From Peromyscus leucopus (lineage: Eukaryota; Chordata; Mammalia; Rodentia; Cricetidae), in NCBI RefSeq assembly GCF_004664715.2, contig NC_051063.1:114252829-114316828 (forward strand): a DNA stretch of 64,000 nucleotides, in the 5' to 3' direction. A program made the position numbers and the translations under genes. Below, piece by piece: positions 34,949 through 47,160 of this stretch (positions are counted from its first letter, which is position 1; each line of letters begins with the position of its first letter). The notes under the pieces are model-generated. The model saw nothing but the letters and a program-made list of their open reading frames with translations, was not told where the DNA came from and made no database searches.

Positions 34949-35469
34949 GAGGAGATTTGGAGAAATATTTCACCAAAGAACAAATATGAGCAATTAGTTA
35001 ACATAGAAGGCACCCACCACCATGCATCATTAGAGAAACAATAAAACTATAATATACTACTACATACTCACTGGAACATCTATAATTAAAAAATATACAA
35101 TTATAAATGTTTCCAGCCACAGATTTCTACAGATGGTTTTATATTTCAGTTCATTTCTGAGATGTATAGGTTTATATTTTACAAAATTTAGAAAATTACA
35201 ATAATTGCATTGTTTTGTAGCATATAACCACAATTTAAAGATGGAGATTAGAATAACACTTTCCGCAAAGTGCAATGGAAATTACTTTTGAATCTATGCC
35301 AGACGTATTAGGAGAAAATGAATAAAAATTGTCCTTTGAGATTCAAAATATGCTAGATTCTTATGTCTTTAAAATAATCAAAGGTTTTTGCAATCTTGGT
35401 TTGTTTGATTTCTATTCTTCCTTCACCTAAGTACTTAAAATTTTCTTCTTGTCTCTATACACCCACCTT

Positions 35470-35557
35470 CATATACCATGAAGTTATATCCCACTCATCT
35501 CTATTTGAGCTTCTTCCTACAAATAGAGATGAGTGGGATATAACTTCATGGTATATG
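35470..35557. repeat. Perfect 38-bp inverted repeat with 12-base loop
   Basis: Arm 1 (35470-35507) and arm 2 (35520-35557) are exact reverse complements over 38 bases, beginning catataccatgaag and ending ctctatttg. The loop is 12 bases. Pairing can extend about five more bases with one G-T pair. No known transposon ends are visible. Confidence 0.95.
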
Positions 35558-35622
35558 GAGGTAAATGAGATAAATGCAGAAAACCTTACTTGTGTGAGCC
35601 AAACCTGTTTGAAATGCAAAAA

Positions 35623-35624
<2 letters not shown>

Positions 35625-35672
<48 letters not shown>
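35625..35672 (+). repeat. (CA)n microsatellite
   Basis: About 24 uninterrupted CA units lie 68 bases after the inverted repeat. Confidence 0.98.
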
Positions 35673-35674
<2 letters not shown>

Positions 35675-36862
35675 TATCTGTGCACTGAATGTTTTATAAG
35701 TTACATTCATCTTCATTTAATATTACAACTTCTGGCTTCAAATCACCCTCATTCTGCTCCTTACAATAATTGACAGGCTGCACCCCTTGCCACACCCATT
35801 TCCATGATAAAATATGAACTGTTTTTCAAGGTAGGAGCTGTGTATGCAGAGTTATTAACCACAAGAGGATTTTCAGTCTTCACAGAGTCATTGAGAAGAT
35901 TGGGATAGTGACTCTAACATAACCTGGAATGGAAGGAACCAGCATACAATAGTGTTGAACTAGTAGCCACTGGTAATAGTGCAATTCCAGTCTCCCTCTA
36001 TTTTGTGGGAAATCTTTACATTGTTTTTGTTGCCTTGTCTCCTGCCTGTTTTCTGAATCTAATACCCAGCTATCCTATAGGCTCTCTAAGAAACCTCAAC
36101 TCCTTTCAAAATATCCCTTTCATTCTTAACTTTTATACTGTTCATCTCAGATTGGCAGACAAGCTATCTAACAAGTCAAAAAAATCATCTGTCTAGTATT
36201 TTGTCACATTAGAAATGATCATGATTAAATCAGTTCCCTAAAGCTTGAATGTTAAAATCATTTGCACTAAAAAGCTAGGCAGGTCCTTAACATGCTTGAA
36301 TAACTATGGCCTCTTTTAAATTTGAAGCTGGATTCCATCTTGCTACTATTTCTGGAAGCTGGAACTCAAGTCATTTAGGCTAATGTTTTCATCTAGTAAT
36401 TTATATTCAAGAAATTAAAAGATTAATTTTTAATTTAGAAAAAGTAAAATCTAATAAAATGCTGCTCTCTATTCAACTAACTTCTGTATGAAATGTTAAT
36501 GAACTATTTTGCATAAAATTTGACAAAAATAATTTTAATTACTTCAATTGTGAATGCTACCTACTTCAGATAATTTAATTAAAATATTCATATTCACATA
36601 TATCTCATAACCTCTTGCCTCTTATTCAAGTCTCATAGTTTCAGAAGAACTAACAATGTCTAAAATTTAAATTTAAAATTTCCATCTTTGCTATTTCCCT
36701 GGTACACAAAATTTCTATATCCAACTGTTTATTTAATTATCCTAACTTTCAGCCTTATCCTTCTCCATCATAATAAGCTTCTCTCCTGAAATTCTCCACT
36801 TCTAAAATTGAGAATGATATAATTCCACCTACATGCAGAGGAAAAAAAAAAGAAAAATTAGT
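35673..36862. other. AT-rich intronic sequence, nothing recognised
   Basis: No repeat or exon is recognised. Confidence 0.5.
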
Positions 36863-37331
36863 TCTGCTTGTGGTGATATTTTATTTGTATGTTAATAAAT
36901 AAAGTTTGTCTGGAGATCAGAGGAAATAGCAAGCCATTAACACAAAAGTCAGGCAATGATAGCACATGCCCTTAATCCAATCACTTGGCAGGCAGGTCTC
37001 TGTGTGTTCAGGCCATACTGGAGAACAGAGCAAAGCGTGGTGACACCCACCTTTAATCCCAGTACCAACCATAGAGACCTGGAGGTCTGTACAGACAGAC
37101 AGTGATGAGGAAGTGAGGTAGCTGGGCTAAGAGCCAATGGGAGGGCAGAAAAGCAAGGCAATAAAGGTGCAGGTTAGACAGGAAGTAGCTCGTATTTTGG
37201 AAGCTACAGAGCTGGTAGGGTAGGATGGCTGGTGGCTCTCAATATTTCCCTTATCTCTAAGGCTTCACCTCTATATTTGGCTCCATGTTCGTTACTTAAC
37301 AAGACTGCTTAGAAATTCATCTACATTTGCT
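36863..37331 (+). mobile_element. Solo LTR, same type as the 5' LTR at 30414
   Basis: The LTR runs 36869-37325, starts TGTGGTGATATTTTATTTG and ends attcatctaca. It is flanked by TCTGCT (36863-36868) and TTTGCT (37326-37331), a 6-bp duplication with one transition. It holds the gttaataaataaagtttg block and B1-like text. Confidence 0.85.
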
Positions 37332-37439
37332 TGACTTCAGTTTTTTTTTTCATACCTAGAACCCAATCTATTAGCAACTTCCAGTGGCCATGTCTTCAGC
37401 ATCTCTGACCTAACCACTTTCAACCTTCTTACTGCTGCC

Positions 37440-38075
37440 ACACCCTCATCGAAACTACAACCATCTCTGTGTGGAATATTAAAGCAACAGCACAATAAGC
37501 TTCCAAGCTTCAGTCAGTTCTCAGTATGCAACACAGACCTGATTAATATAAAATAAGCTGGATCATGCAGTTCTTCCCAAAACCCTCCAATGGATGCCTG
37601 CTTCATTCATAATAAAAGTCAAAGTTTTTATAATGGTCAATAAAGCCCTACATACTGTATCCTCTCACCACAGCCATGCTCATTTCTTACTCCTGTCTCT
37701 CAAGAGTGACTGAGTCCACACAACATATGATTTCAGAAACAATCTACTCATGCTTCTGCCTCGGGGCCTTTGCACCTGTTCTTTCCTCTGCAGACAGCCA
37801 TACGACTTACTCTTTCAGCTTTCTCAGCTCTTCATTTAAGTATCTTCTCAGATAGGAACTTAAGTCTTGCTTGAAACAGGAACCCCTCTATACATCCCTA
37901 TCACTCTTCTATGCCTCATTTTTCTAGAGTAAATGATCTTATGCCACTGAATCTACCAAACTTTAAGTTCTGTGACAACAAGAATCAATGTCTGTTTTTC
38001 TACTGATCACTATCCCAGTATCCAAAACAATGTTGTGTATGTACATTGTAGGTTTCTCATGAACTTTATGTTAAC
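37440..38075 (+). repeat. LINE-2 (L2) relic
   Basis: The blocks aaaaccctccaatggatgcc, ggtcaataaagccctacata, tgcctcggggcctttgcacc and ctttaagttctgtgacaaca follow the L2 3' end. This is an ancient mammal-wide repeat, consistent with old, unrearranged intron. Confidence 0.75.
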
Positions 38076-38934
38076 AAATTAACAAAAACTCATGGATACG
38101 TATATATAATAATTAATAATTGCATAAGAATATGTTGGTTTTAGTGACGGTTTTAAATTTCACATAGTGTGAAAATGGAAAAGGTTTACATACATAAAGA
38201 AAGATTTATGGGAAATCATCCACATTCACTACTGGAAGCCAAGTTATTAACAGAATCATATTTTCACTCTGTCTCATTTTCACGGTATTGCAAATACATT
38301 TTTCCCTATTACAGCAGTAACCTGCAAAAGGAGCAGCACATGGAAACACGTACAATGTATATGCTTTAATGGTCTACCAACCTTAAATGATGCTCTGTTG
38401 CCTACTGCATGCAAGCAAACTCCAAGCAATTGCCTGGAACATTATTGATGACCCTAAAATACTTCCCAACCTCATAAAACACATTCTCATTTCTTGAGCT
38501 CTTGATACGAAGATCATGAAAAGAATGCAGTTTCCTTTTTAACAACATAAATTAGTGCACATACAAGTATCTTAAATGAATATCTTTTTCAACACAATAC
38601 TTTTCAATCTGTGAATCAAATGGGTTTCATTTTAAAGGAAAAGCAAAACTGAAGAAAAAGTCAATGAAGTTATCTTGTCAAAATTTAAAAGCAAACAACT
38701 GAGAGTAAGTTAGTGTTTCCCTTACTCAATAAATTGTATCATTTTTAATGTATTCTCCTTAAACTCTTGTAAGGAATAAAGGGGAATGAGACAATTGGTA
38801 CCTGCCCTCAATAACTTAACATTACACTTGGAAAGGTTTATACCACAAATAGCAATCAATAAATATATTTAAGTGCAATTAAAAAAATTAAGTAAAGTAA
38901 GATTTTAAAAAAGAGCAATGGGGAAAGACACTAT
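38076..38934. other. AT-rich intronic sequence, nothing recognised
   Basis: No repeat or exon is recognised. Confidence 0.5.
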
Positions 38935-39800
38935 TTTATACAAAATGGTAAGGAAAGGCCTGAGGACCCAGCAAATGCGCAAGGACTTAACTAGTGGCAA
39001 AGGGAAACAGTAAGCACACGTTCTCTGAAGCAGTCCAAGGATATACTCCAGGCCAATGTGACTGGAGAAGAGGTAACATTGTAGGGTGTTGTTAGAAGAG
39101 GTGGGGGAGGAGCCAGGAGCCAGATCATACAAGGCCTGATAAACAGGATATGGATTCTGTATTTTGTCCTGAAGGTAGTAAAAAAACCAAAGAGGTACTT
39201 AAAAGTAATACAACTAATTTCGTTCCAAAATGCTACACAGAATAACAGACAGACGTGTTTTGAGGCAAGGGTAGAAGCTAAGGAACATCATGTAGGAAGC
39301 TGCTACAGGAGACAAAACAATGGATTACACACCAGAACGGTGTGCATCTGGGGAATCGGAAGAAATGTAGAATTCTTGGTTTAATTTGGAACTTTTTCTG
39401 CACGTGATTTCTCAATGTAAAAGAAGAAGCAATGATAACTTCTAGGTTGCTGGTTTAAGTAAACGAGGTAAATGAGGAAGGCATTTACAGAGAAAATAAA
39501 GACTAGGAGACAAGCAAGTTAGAGGTCAATGAAGGCAGAAATCAACTATCATGTTTGGGACATGCTATGTTTTGAAACAGACTTCCAATTGAAAAATGCT
39601 AAGTGGGTGATGTTCAGTCAGACATATAAAATAAACAAGGAGTCATCAGGCCAAGGGTATAATTTAAAACCATAGGATTGGATGAGCCTATCTAACTAGG
39701 GAGTACAGATATTTTTAATAATAGAGTGAGGCAGAGCCTGGAACAGGACACACAACACTTACACAGATTGAAACCAGACAAAATAAAAGCATTGAGAAGA
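38935..39800 (-). repeat. LINE-2 (L2) relic, minus strand
   Basis: On the plus strand it shows aaggcctgaggacccagc, ggccaatgtgactggagaag, ccagatcatacaaggcctga, ttctgtattttgtcctgaag and aaaaccataggattggatga. These are reversed L2 blocks. Confidence 0.65.
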
Positions 39801-39961
39801 ACTGGACAAAAAATCCTACTGCTAACCAAAAAGCTATTTGCAATTGATACAGGTGGGAAACGGAAAACTAGTTTTCTCCAATGACATGTCACTGGTAATA
39901 GCAACAACATTCCAAGCCAGGCCACATGTCCAGGAGTAGCTAGCCAACACAAAATGGACTT

Positions 39962-40309
39962 ACATATTTAAATACTTAGTCCCCAGTTGGTGAACTGTTT
40001 GGGAAAGATTAGGAGATGAGACCTTGTTGGAGTAAGTTTGGCCTTGCTAGAGGAAGTGGGTATCTGGGAGCGGGCTTTGCAGTCTCAAAAGCTGAGTCCA
40101 GGCTCAGTCCCACTCCTTCTGCCTGTTGCCTATGGATCTGGATATAAAGCCATCAGCTACTGCTCCAGTGCCATGCCTGTCTGCTTCCTACCATGAAAAT
40201 GGACTAACCTTGGGAAACTGTAAGTAAGCCCTCAACTAAATGTTTCCTTTTATAAGACTTGCCATGGTCACAGTATCTCTTCACAGCAATAGAACAGTAA
40301 TGAAGACAG
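39962..40309 (+). repeat. MaLR LTR (MT/ORR1 type), 5' end missing
   Basis: cttagtccccagttggtgaa, ctactgctccagtgccatgc and cttcacagcaatagaacagt match the LTRs at 34166 and in the 14-kb provirus. The initial tggtttgaat part is absent. Confidence 0.78.
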
Positions 40310-40314
40310 ATATT

Positions 40315-40497
40315 TATGTCTTAAAGGTTTCTTGTTTGTCTGTTTTGATTTTGTTTTGTTTTGGTTCTGTTTTTTGAAGGGAGTAGACATGAATCTAGGT
40401 GAGTAGGAAGGTACAGAGGATCTGAGAGGAGTTGGGGTAGGGAAAAAACATGATCAAAATATATTGTGTGAAAAAAAATAATTAAAAATATAAAGTT
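40315..40497 (+). repeat. L1 3' UTR fragment
   Basis: gggagtagacatgaatctag, gatctgagaggagttggggt and atgatcaaaatatattgtgt form an L1 3' tail that ends in A-rich sequence. It follows the MaLR LTR directly. Confidence 0.7.
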
Positions 40498-40964
40498 TGG
40501 TTAAACCAAAAGAGAACAAGTTACTTATCTAATTGTGAGTTAGCATAATTGTGTTCACAATGTGCCATAGCCTGACTTAGTCCTGGCATTGTAAATATGG
40601 GTATCTACATAAAAAATTCATCAAGTTGGGTAGTAGCTCAGTGTAGATATCAGGACTTAGCCAGGGTAGGACATTGATGTCAAAGAAAAAAATGAATAAA
40701 GTGGTAAAAAAAAAATGGGTGTGTGTTTGAATCTAATTGGATATCAAATTCTACAGAAATGAAATAAATCCTGGGGATTGATCTGTGAAATCGCCGACAT
40801 GGAAGTCTCTTTAGCTTTGAACAGTACAGAGTTACTTGTACCTGGAGTGGGGGGTGAAGCTCGGATCCTGACTTAGAGTAGCTTAACAAGGTAATAGAAG
40901 ATGAAGAGGCAGAGACACAGAATGTAAATGGGGTTCACACAGTTTCCTATGAAGAATGCTATAG
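40498..40964. other. Intronic sequence, nothing recognised
   Basis: No repeat or exon is recognised. Confidence 0.5.
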
Positions 40965-41403
40965 TTTGAAAATACAAAGCATGGCTTCAAAATGCTCGTG
41001 TATTGAGGGCTTGGCCCCAGCTAGTGAGTGCTGCCTTGGAAGGGCATTCACTTCAGCCTGGGTTACTGCTGTACTGATGAGTTCATATAGATTGGGCAAC
41101 TAGGAGGTAGGATGTGCTTGTAGGAAGCAGCTCCCTAGGGCATGTCTGTCTCTAGAAGATGTATTTTATCCTGGCCCCTTCCTACCTCTCTCTGGCTTGC
41201 GTTGAGGTTGAGCCACTTTGCTCAGCCACAGTGCTCCCCATTGTAATGCTCTGTCCCACTGTGCTCAGGCCCAGAAGCAGGGGAAGACCAGTGATGAGAA
41301 AAACTACGAATCTCTAAAGAGCATGAGTCCAAACAAATCCTTCGCCTATGAAGTGGTTTTCTCAAGTACTCTACCACAGTGACAAAAAAGTTGCTAAAAC
41401 AGA
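40965..41403 (+). repeat. Old MaLR LTR
   Basis: The order tatagtttgaaaatacaaag, gagggcttggccccagctag, ctcaggcccagaagcagggg and aagtactctaccacagtgac fits an old rodent MaLR LTR. Confidence 0.6.
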
Positions 41404-42213
41404 AGTGTTCACAGAAATGGGAGAGAGACCACACTAAGGAACTGTGGCTTTAAGTATAATACATTCATAGCCAAATCACAGCCAGAAGGAAATCCAGAAG
41501 AATACATCCCCAGATTATCTCCTCTTCCTCTCTGATTTCTCACTTATACTTTTACTGGCCAATCTCAAATAGAAGCAGATGGGAAGGGAAGCCACAGTGA
41601 GGATGATGACAAATGATAATCATTCATGTGTATATAGATTTTAATATTTCTCCATTCCTTTTCTGCCCTCCAAAACATCCTATGTACCCCTTCCCAATCT
41701 CCTTTAAATTCAGCCTAACTTTTTTACTGTTATTGCATGGATATACATTATATGTATAATGGATAGATTTCTAAATATAATCTATTTATCCTCTTCCATT
41801 TTACAAACAGAAATACCGAAACTGAGGCAATGAAAGTCTTCTGCAACAGGTTTTTAGTTCCAGATAAGATACATTTTCTCCAAATAGCTATATATTTAGA
41901 AAAAGGGAAATAGTTATGAAGGAAGTAAACATATATATATCGATAGATAGATAATTTACTAAATAGAATCTGCACCTAAAATAAACAGATTTTTATTGAT
42001 GATATTATATCATTTAATGAAATCTAAGACTCACCTTTAATATTTATAATTATCATCTGGTTTTGACCAATTAGAGAACTCTATAAATATTTCTTTTAAA
42101 AATTTGCACAACAATTATTTCTGAAGCAAAGGCTTACTTCTGAAAAACAAAATTCATTTAAAAATGATTTTTAAAAAAGCTCAAAGCTTCTCTGAAAGCA
42201 ATAGTAATATTGG

Positions 42214-42217
<4 letters not shown>
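41404..42217. other. AT-rich intronic sequence, nothing recognised
   Basis: No repeat or exon is recognised, apart from short TATA and GATA runs near 41930. Confidence 0.5.

Positions 42218-42274
<57 letters not shown>
42218..42274. repeat. (AT)n microsatellite
   Basis: An uninterrupted AT run of about 28 units. Confidence 0.98.
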
Positions 42275-42276
<2 letters not shown>

Positions 42277-43524
42277 AGGAGTTAGTTATAATATGTCTCC
42301 ATGAGATTAGAAGTTCTTTAAGTTTCTAGAGATTCATGATTAAGATAGTTTTAGGAACTAGAATACTTTCTCCATTAACGAAACCTAAATCACCTTCGGT
42401 ATTTGGTGGCTCTAGTCACATTTGTTGATTTGATTTGAAAATACGGCTCTGCAAAGAGAATCTAATCTTAGTTTCACAAAGGCTTGGTATTTTAACAGTA
42501 TACGAGGAAGTGGTGTAAACTAGAACCTTGAGGAATCCAGGAAATACATTGTAAAAATTGGTATCATAATCTCTAGGTCACTGCAATGTGTAGAATTCCT
42601 CACATGTCTAATACATTTTGTGGCTCCTGACTTGAGAACTGTGGAGGAGAAATGTTTCCATGGACTACTCTTAAGTTCAACTCATGTTGACAAACAAAGA
42701 TAGAGCAATGTTAATTCTCCATCTCTTCTAGCTTTTACCAGAAACCAGAGCTAACACTGTAAGTGAAAGGCTTCTCTGGGAGATACTTGTGGGATTCTTC
42801 TTTCTCCATTGCTCCTTCTTAGAGTTAATTCTTTTCAACACTCAACACAATATGAAAAGTGAAAAGAGAGTAAAGAAGTGGGAACCAGCACTGTGGTCTC
42901 CATGCTGTGCTAAGTCACAAACAGAACTCATACTATTATTCATAGGGCAATAAAATTTCAGGTTTTTTATTGTGTCTGTGTCTTAGCTACATAATGCACA
43001 AGCCCTCAACACCTTATCAACTGAAAAAGTAACTGCTGATCCAATTTAAAGGATAGGTTTATCCAATAATTTAGATAGTTCTTCCCAGGTAAAATATACA
43101 ATTTATATAAGATGTGTGTTTTAAGCAAAAGATGACAACTTTCTCCTACATCTTTCAGAATCCCCTGGGGGGGGGGGGTGATCAGGTGACCTAGTTCTGG
43201 GGAATCAAACATCTTTTTTAAAAAATTGTGCTGACAAAGTGACATGATATAGGGAGTAGATACTCTGCTTTTCTAGTAATAAAAGAACAATAATTGTGGG
43301 TGTTCTTTCCCCCTTCTCATCCCTTTCTTGTCTCAAATGTGGGATCTGAAATGGCAAAAGAGCTATGGTTAGTCACCCAAAATAATGACAAAAAACACTA
43401 GAATAATTGCAGAAACATTGACTAGAACATTCTTGTAGCTTTGATTTCTTATGTAATAAAATAAAACTCTATTTACATAAGCTTCTGACTCCAAACATTT
43501 TTAAAACTTATTTATATTATTTTT
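42275..43524. other. AT-rich intronic sequence, nothing recognised
   Basis: A poly-G run lies near 43168. No repeat family or exon is recognised. Confidence 0.5.
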
Positions 43525-43697
43525 AATCATATGTATGGGCACACGAACACAGGAAGACAAGAGATATCAGATTCCCCTAGAGTTAAGAGTTACAGGCAGT
43601 TGTGAACCACATGACATGTGTACTAGAAATCAAACTCAGGTCCTCTGGAAGAGCAAGAAGTGCTCTTAACCTCTGAAACATCTCACCGGCCCCACTT
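43525..43697 (-). repeat. B2/B3-type SINE, minus strand
   Basis: Plus-strand text agttacaggcagttgtgaac, aactcaggtcctctggaaga and cttaacctctgaaacatctc is the reverse of B2. Confidence 0.8.
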
Positions 43698-45421
43698 CTG
43701 AACATTTTTAAATACAGTATAATTTGAACTTAATCAGTTGAAAAAACTCCTCATGGTTTTATCTGTTTCCTCCAAACAGTTCTTACCAGATTAGTCATTG
43801 CTTCAACACATGTCCCCTTTAATAGACCAGGAGTTCCATGAAAACAAGACCCATATTCTTGTCAACACATTCCCTAAAGCCTAACATAGTGTCTCAGGGA
43901 GCAGAGGTTGAAACACCTTTTTTTAAAAAAAATAAAAGAAGTTTAATGTGCTCTTCCACACCACACACCAACTGAATTAGAACCAGGCCAGGCCTTGCCT
44001 TCAAGAAGCTCCCCGTCTCCTAAGAGAAACCACACTTTTCAGAGGACAATAGCACTGCGCAGGAAGTGCTCCACCAAAACGCTGAGCACGTTCTGCAGGA
44101 GAAGTGTTTAGCCATGTGACAAACACTCCTTCCCCTAGGACACTGCTTATCCTATGATACTGTCTATATTACACTCCTTTATTATTCGATTCAAAAGAAT
44201 ATATACTCTGCTGACAGCCTTTAACTGCTGATACCGTGCCAATTTAGGTCATTTTAAAGGACTTATTTCTAAAAAAAAAAAAAAATCTCTAAGGATTGTC
44301 TATCTATTATATACATAAACTCCCTAAAAATAGTTAACAACCAAATGATTTGTTGGTATAATATTAATAAAATGATCATGCTGGTTATAGGAAAAGCTAA
44401 GTAGGAAAAAACCTGGAGTCTTCTTCCTGCCAGCTGCCACACACTGATGGTGGGGACCAGCTCCAAATTTTCTTCCACTATGTGCCGAGAAGAAATCATT
44501 AGATTCTGTCATGCTTCCAAAAAGACATTGGGTTGGACTGTCTATCTTTGTAGAGAAGTCTCATGTATCACCAGAGTAAATTATTATTGTTATTATTTTT
44601 AGTATTTCAGCTATAGCACAAATCCAAGCATCCTCCATTTAGCAGCAGCCGCTTTATAAACAGCCCAAGCACATAACTTTAGTTAAATGGTGCCATCTGG
44701 TGACATAAATCTTGCAATAATACATGAAGTCCGGAGCCAAGAATGGCATCGAAACCTCTTGATAGTATTTGACCCAAAGTGTCCAACAAAAAGTATTTCA
44801 TCTTTCCAGGGATGAGACACTCAGTGAATCTGACCCAGACTGTGGCTGTTTAACAAAGGGAATTAAAACAATTGTCTGAGTCATGTTTTATGCTTTACAT
44901 TCTTGATTCACTGATTTAAAGACATGGGTCCAGTGAGACTCCCAACCCAATTTACAAAGGGCATTATAAAGGTTTAAAATCAAAAACATCTTCCAGTCAG
45001 ACACACTCTCTCAAGCACCTCCAATTCTCATAGTATTTGTATAATTTTCAGCATTTCAAAGGCCACTGCCCAAACAAACTCACTCACAGAAGCGTCCACT
45101 CCTCCTCTGTATCACTTACTGGAATTGTAAATACAAACTGTCTCTACAACTTTATCTAATTCATGTCTCCAAAGTAAGTGTAATAGAACCTGGCACAGTT
45201 TTCCAATAATGTCTTGTCAATGAATCAGTGAATAGATGAGAAAAATAACTTTCTCTAGTCTCTTCTAGCACAGTCCTATCAGAGACAAGATGCAGAATTA
45301 TATAGAGGCATCACTTGCCAGCATCGCTCTACAGTTATCCCAGGCTTCTCTGAACTTCTGCAGCACTTTGGTCCAGCCTCTAGAGTCTAATTATCAATTA
45401 TGTACTGACTTGACATTTGTG
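43698..45421. other. AT-rich intronic sequence, nothing recognised
   Basis: No nameable repeat or exon. The stretch 44590-44770 keeps higher complexity than its surroundings and might be constrained, but this is only an impression. Confidence 0.45.
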
Positions 45422-45614
45422 CATATGTGTTAATATTTTTTTTTTTTTGGTTATTTGAGACAGGGTTTCTCTGTGTAGCTTTGCGCCTTTCCTGGCACTC
45501 ACTTGGTAGTCCAGGCTGGCCTCGAACTCACAGAGATCCGCCTGGCTCTGCCTCCTGAGTGCTGGGATTAAAGGCGTGCACCACTACCGCCCGGCCAACA
45601 TATGTGTTAATATT
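45422..45614 (-). repeat. Young B1 SINE, minus strand, 16-bp duplication
   Basis: The element spans 45438-45598 with an exact catatgtgttaatatt duplication (45422-45437 and 45599-45614). It is close to the B1 pattern, including gcctggctctgcctcctgag and the ccgcccggcc end. Confidence 0.96.
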
Positions 45615-45859
45615 ACTTTGACTTTAAGAGACAATTTCTCTCTAAGGTCCTAGATCTGGACTTCATAGCATCCATCTCCACATGTCTATGTGACTAAGTA
45701 AAACTTCATAAATATGTTGTGAAATATTACTACTCAAATTGTAATAACTGGAATATCCCTGGTTAGTGTATTTAAATGAGTATTGTAAGGAGCTATGATA
45801 GACTTTAGTATCCAAGAATTTAATAGTCACTATTTAGCCAAAAAATACTTATACTTATT

Positions 45860-46073
45860 TGAGAGGCAGGCAAGATGACCTAACACTTGCCATGGAGCCT
45901 CACAACCTGAGTTCCATCCCCAGGACCTACATGGTAAAGAGAGCCAACTCCCTTGGTTATCCTCTGATTTCTACATGCTTGCCACAGTACACATGCCAGT
46001 GCATATGCACACTCACAATGTGTATACATGCATGCACGTGCACACACACATCCAAATAAGTGTAATGAAAAAT
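45860..46073 (+). repeat. B3-like SINE
   Basis: cctgagttccatccccagga, cctacatggtaaagagagcc and a CA/TG-rich tail fit a B2-superfamily (B3-type) element. Confidence 0.7.
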
Positions 46074-46837
46074 TTAAGGCTTAAGTAAGGGTTCATAAGG
46101 TAGACTGTTTTGTTTCACTGGTGCATATGCAAGGATTGCCTAGTGAGCGTGACAATTGCCCGTGACGTAACAGAAGCAGCTCCATGTAATTTTGCTGTTC
46201 TCTATTCACAACAACACAAGCAGGAACTATCATTAAATATTCAAAGGAGGGGTCACTTACATATTTCAGATATACTGTTTATTTTAAAGGGAAATTGGAT
46301 TCCATAATATTTGTAAATTTATGGATCCTCAAAGAACTTCAGAATGTTAAAAGTTCTTTCATCTTCTTAAAGACTAAATTAGATCTTTACAAATGTAAGA
46401 ATGAAGAAACATCATTCTCTTGCAAGTTCATGAGTAATATTCAAACACCCTGTGAGTTTCCTTGAATGGTTAGAACACCCATTTCGCTTCGGAATCATCT
46501 GAAAGAGTCACTTAGACACTACGTGCTGAGCTCTAATGCCAGAGTCTGGGATTCAACAGTAGCTTTTTGAGGTGAGACACAGAGCTACACAAGTTGATGG
46601 GTGATTGGTGCTGCTGATACAAAAGTCATAGTGTGAGAACCTGTTTTGAAAGATAACACCCGTTATTTTAAATTCACATAATTGTACAATCCTTCCCATC
46701 CGTTGTAATCTATAAAAATTTCTTGATTTCCTTATGATCACGTGACAAAAACACACACAATTAGTAATAGTTACAGCCTTGGTGTGCTTTAAATAGGGCT
46801 TTTTTGAAATAATATTACATTAGAATTAGTATAATGG
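46074..46837. other. Intronic sequence, nothing recognised
   Basis: No repeat or exon is recognised. Confidence 0.5.
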
Positions 46838-47116
46838 GATGCTGCAAAGATGGCCCTCAGGTAATAGCACAAGCTACACAAGCTTAAGGACTCATGTTCA
46901 AATCCCAAGTACCCACATAAAATTCCAGGCGTGAAAAAAAAATTCCAGGAGTGGCTGCGTGGGCATGTAACCCCAACATTTTAAGGGCAGAGACAGATGC
47001 CAACATAGTTCCAAGTTCAGTGAGAGACCTTACTACAAGAGAATAATCAGAGTTACACAGAAGAACATCCAATAGTTTCCTCTGGCCTCCCCATGTGCAC
47101 ACACATGTACACACAC

Positions 47117-47155
<39 letters not shown>

Positions 47156-47160
47156 TTCAA
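46838..47160 (+). repeat. Composite SINE (RSINE1/B4-like) with (CA)n tail
   Basis: A tRNA-like head (ctgcaaagatggccctcagg, tgttcaaatcccaagtaccc) is followed by a B1-like part (gcatgtaaccccaacatttt, gtgagagaccttac) and a CA tail at about 47118-47155. An internal short duplication of aattccagg is visible near 46920-46950. Confidence 0.6.
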
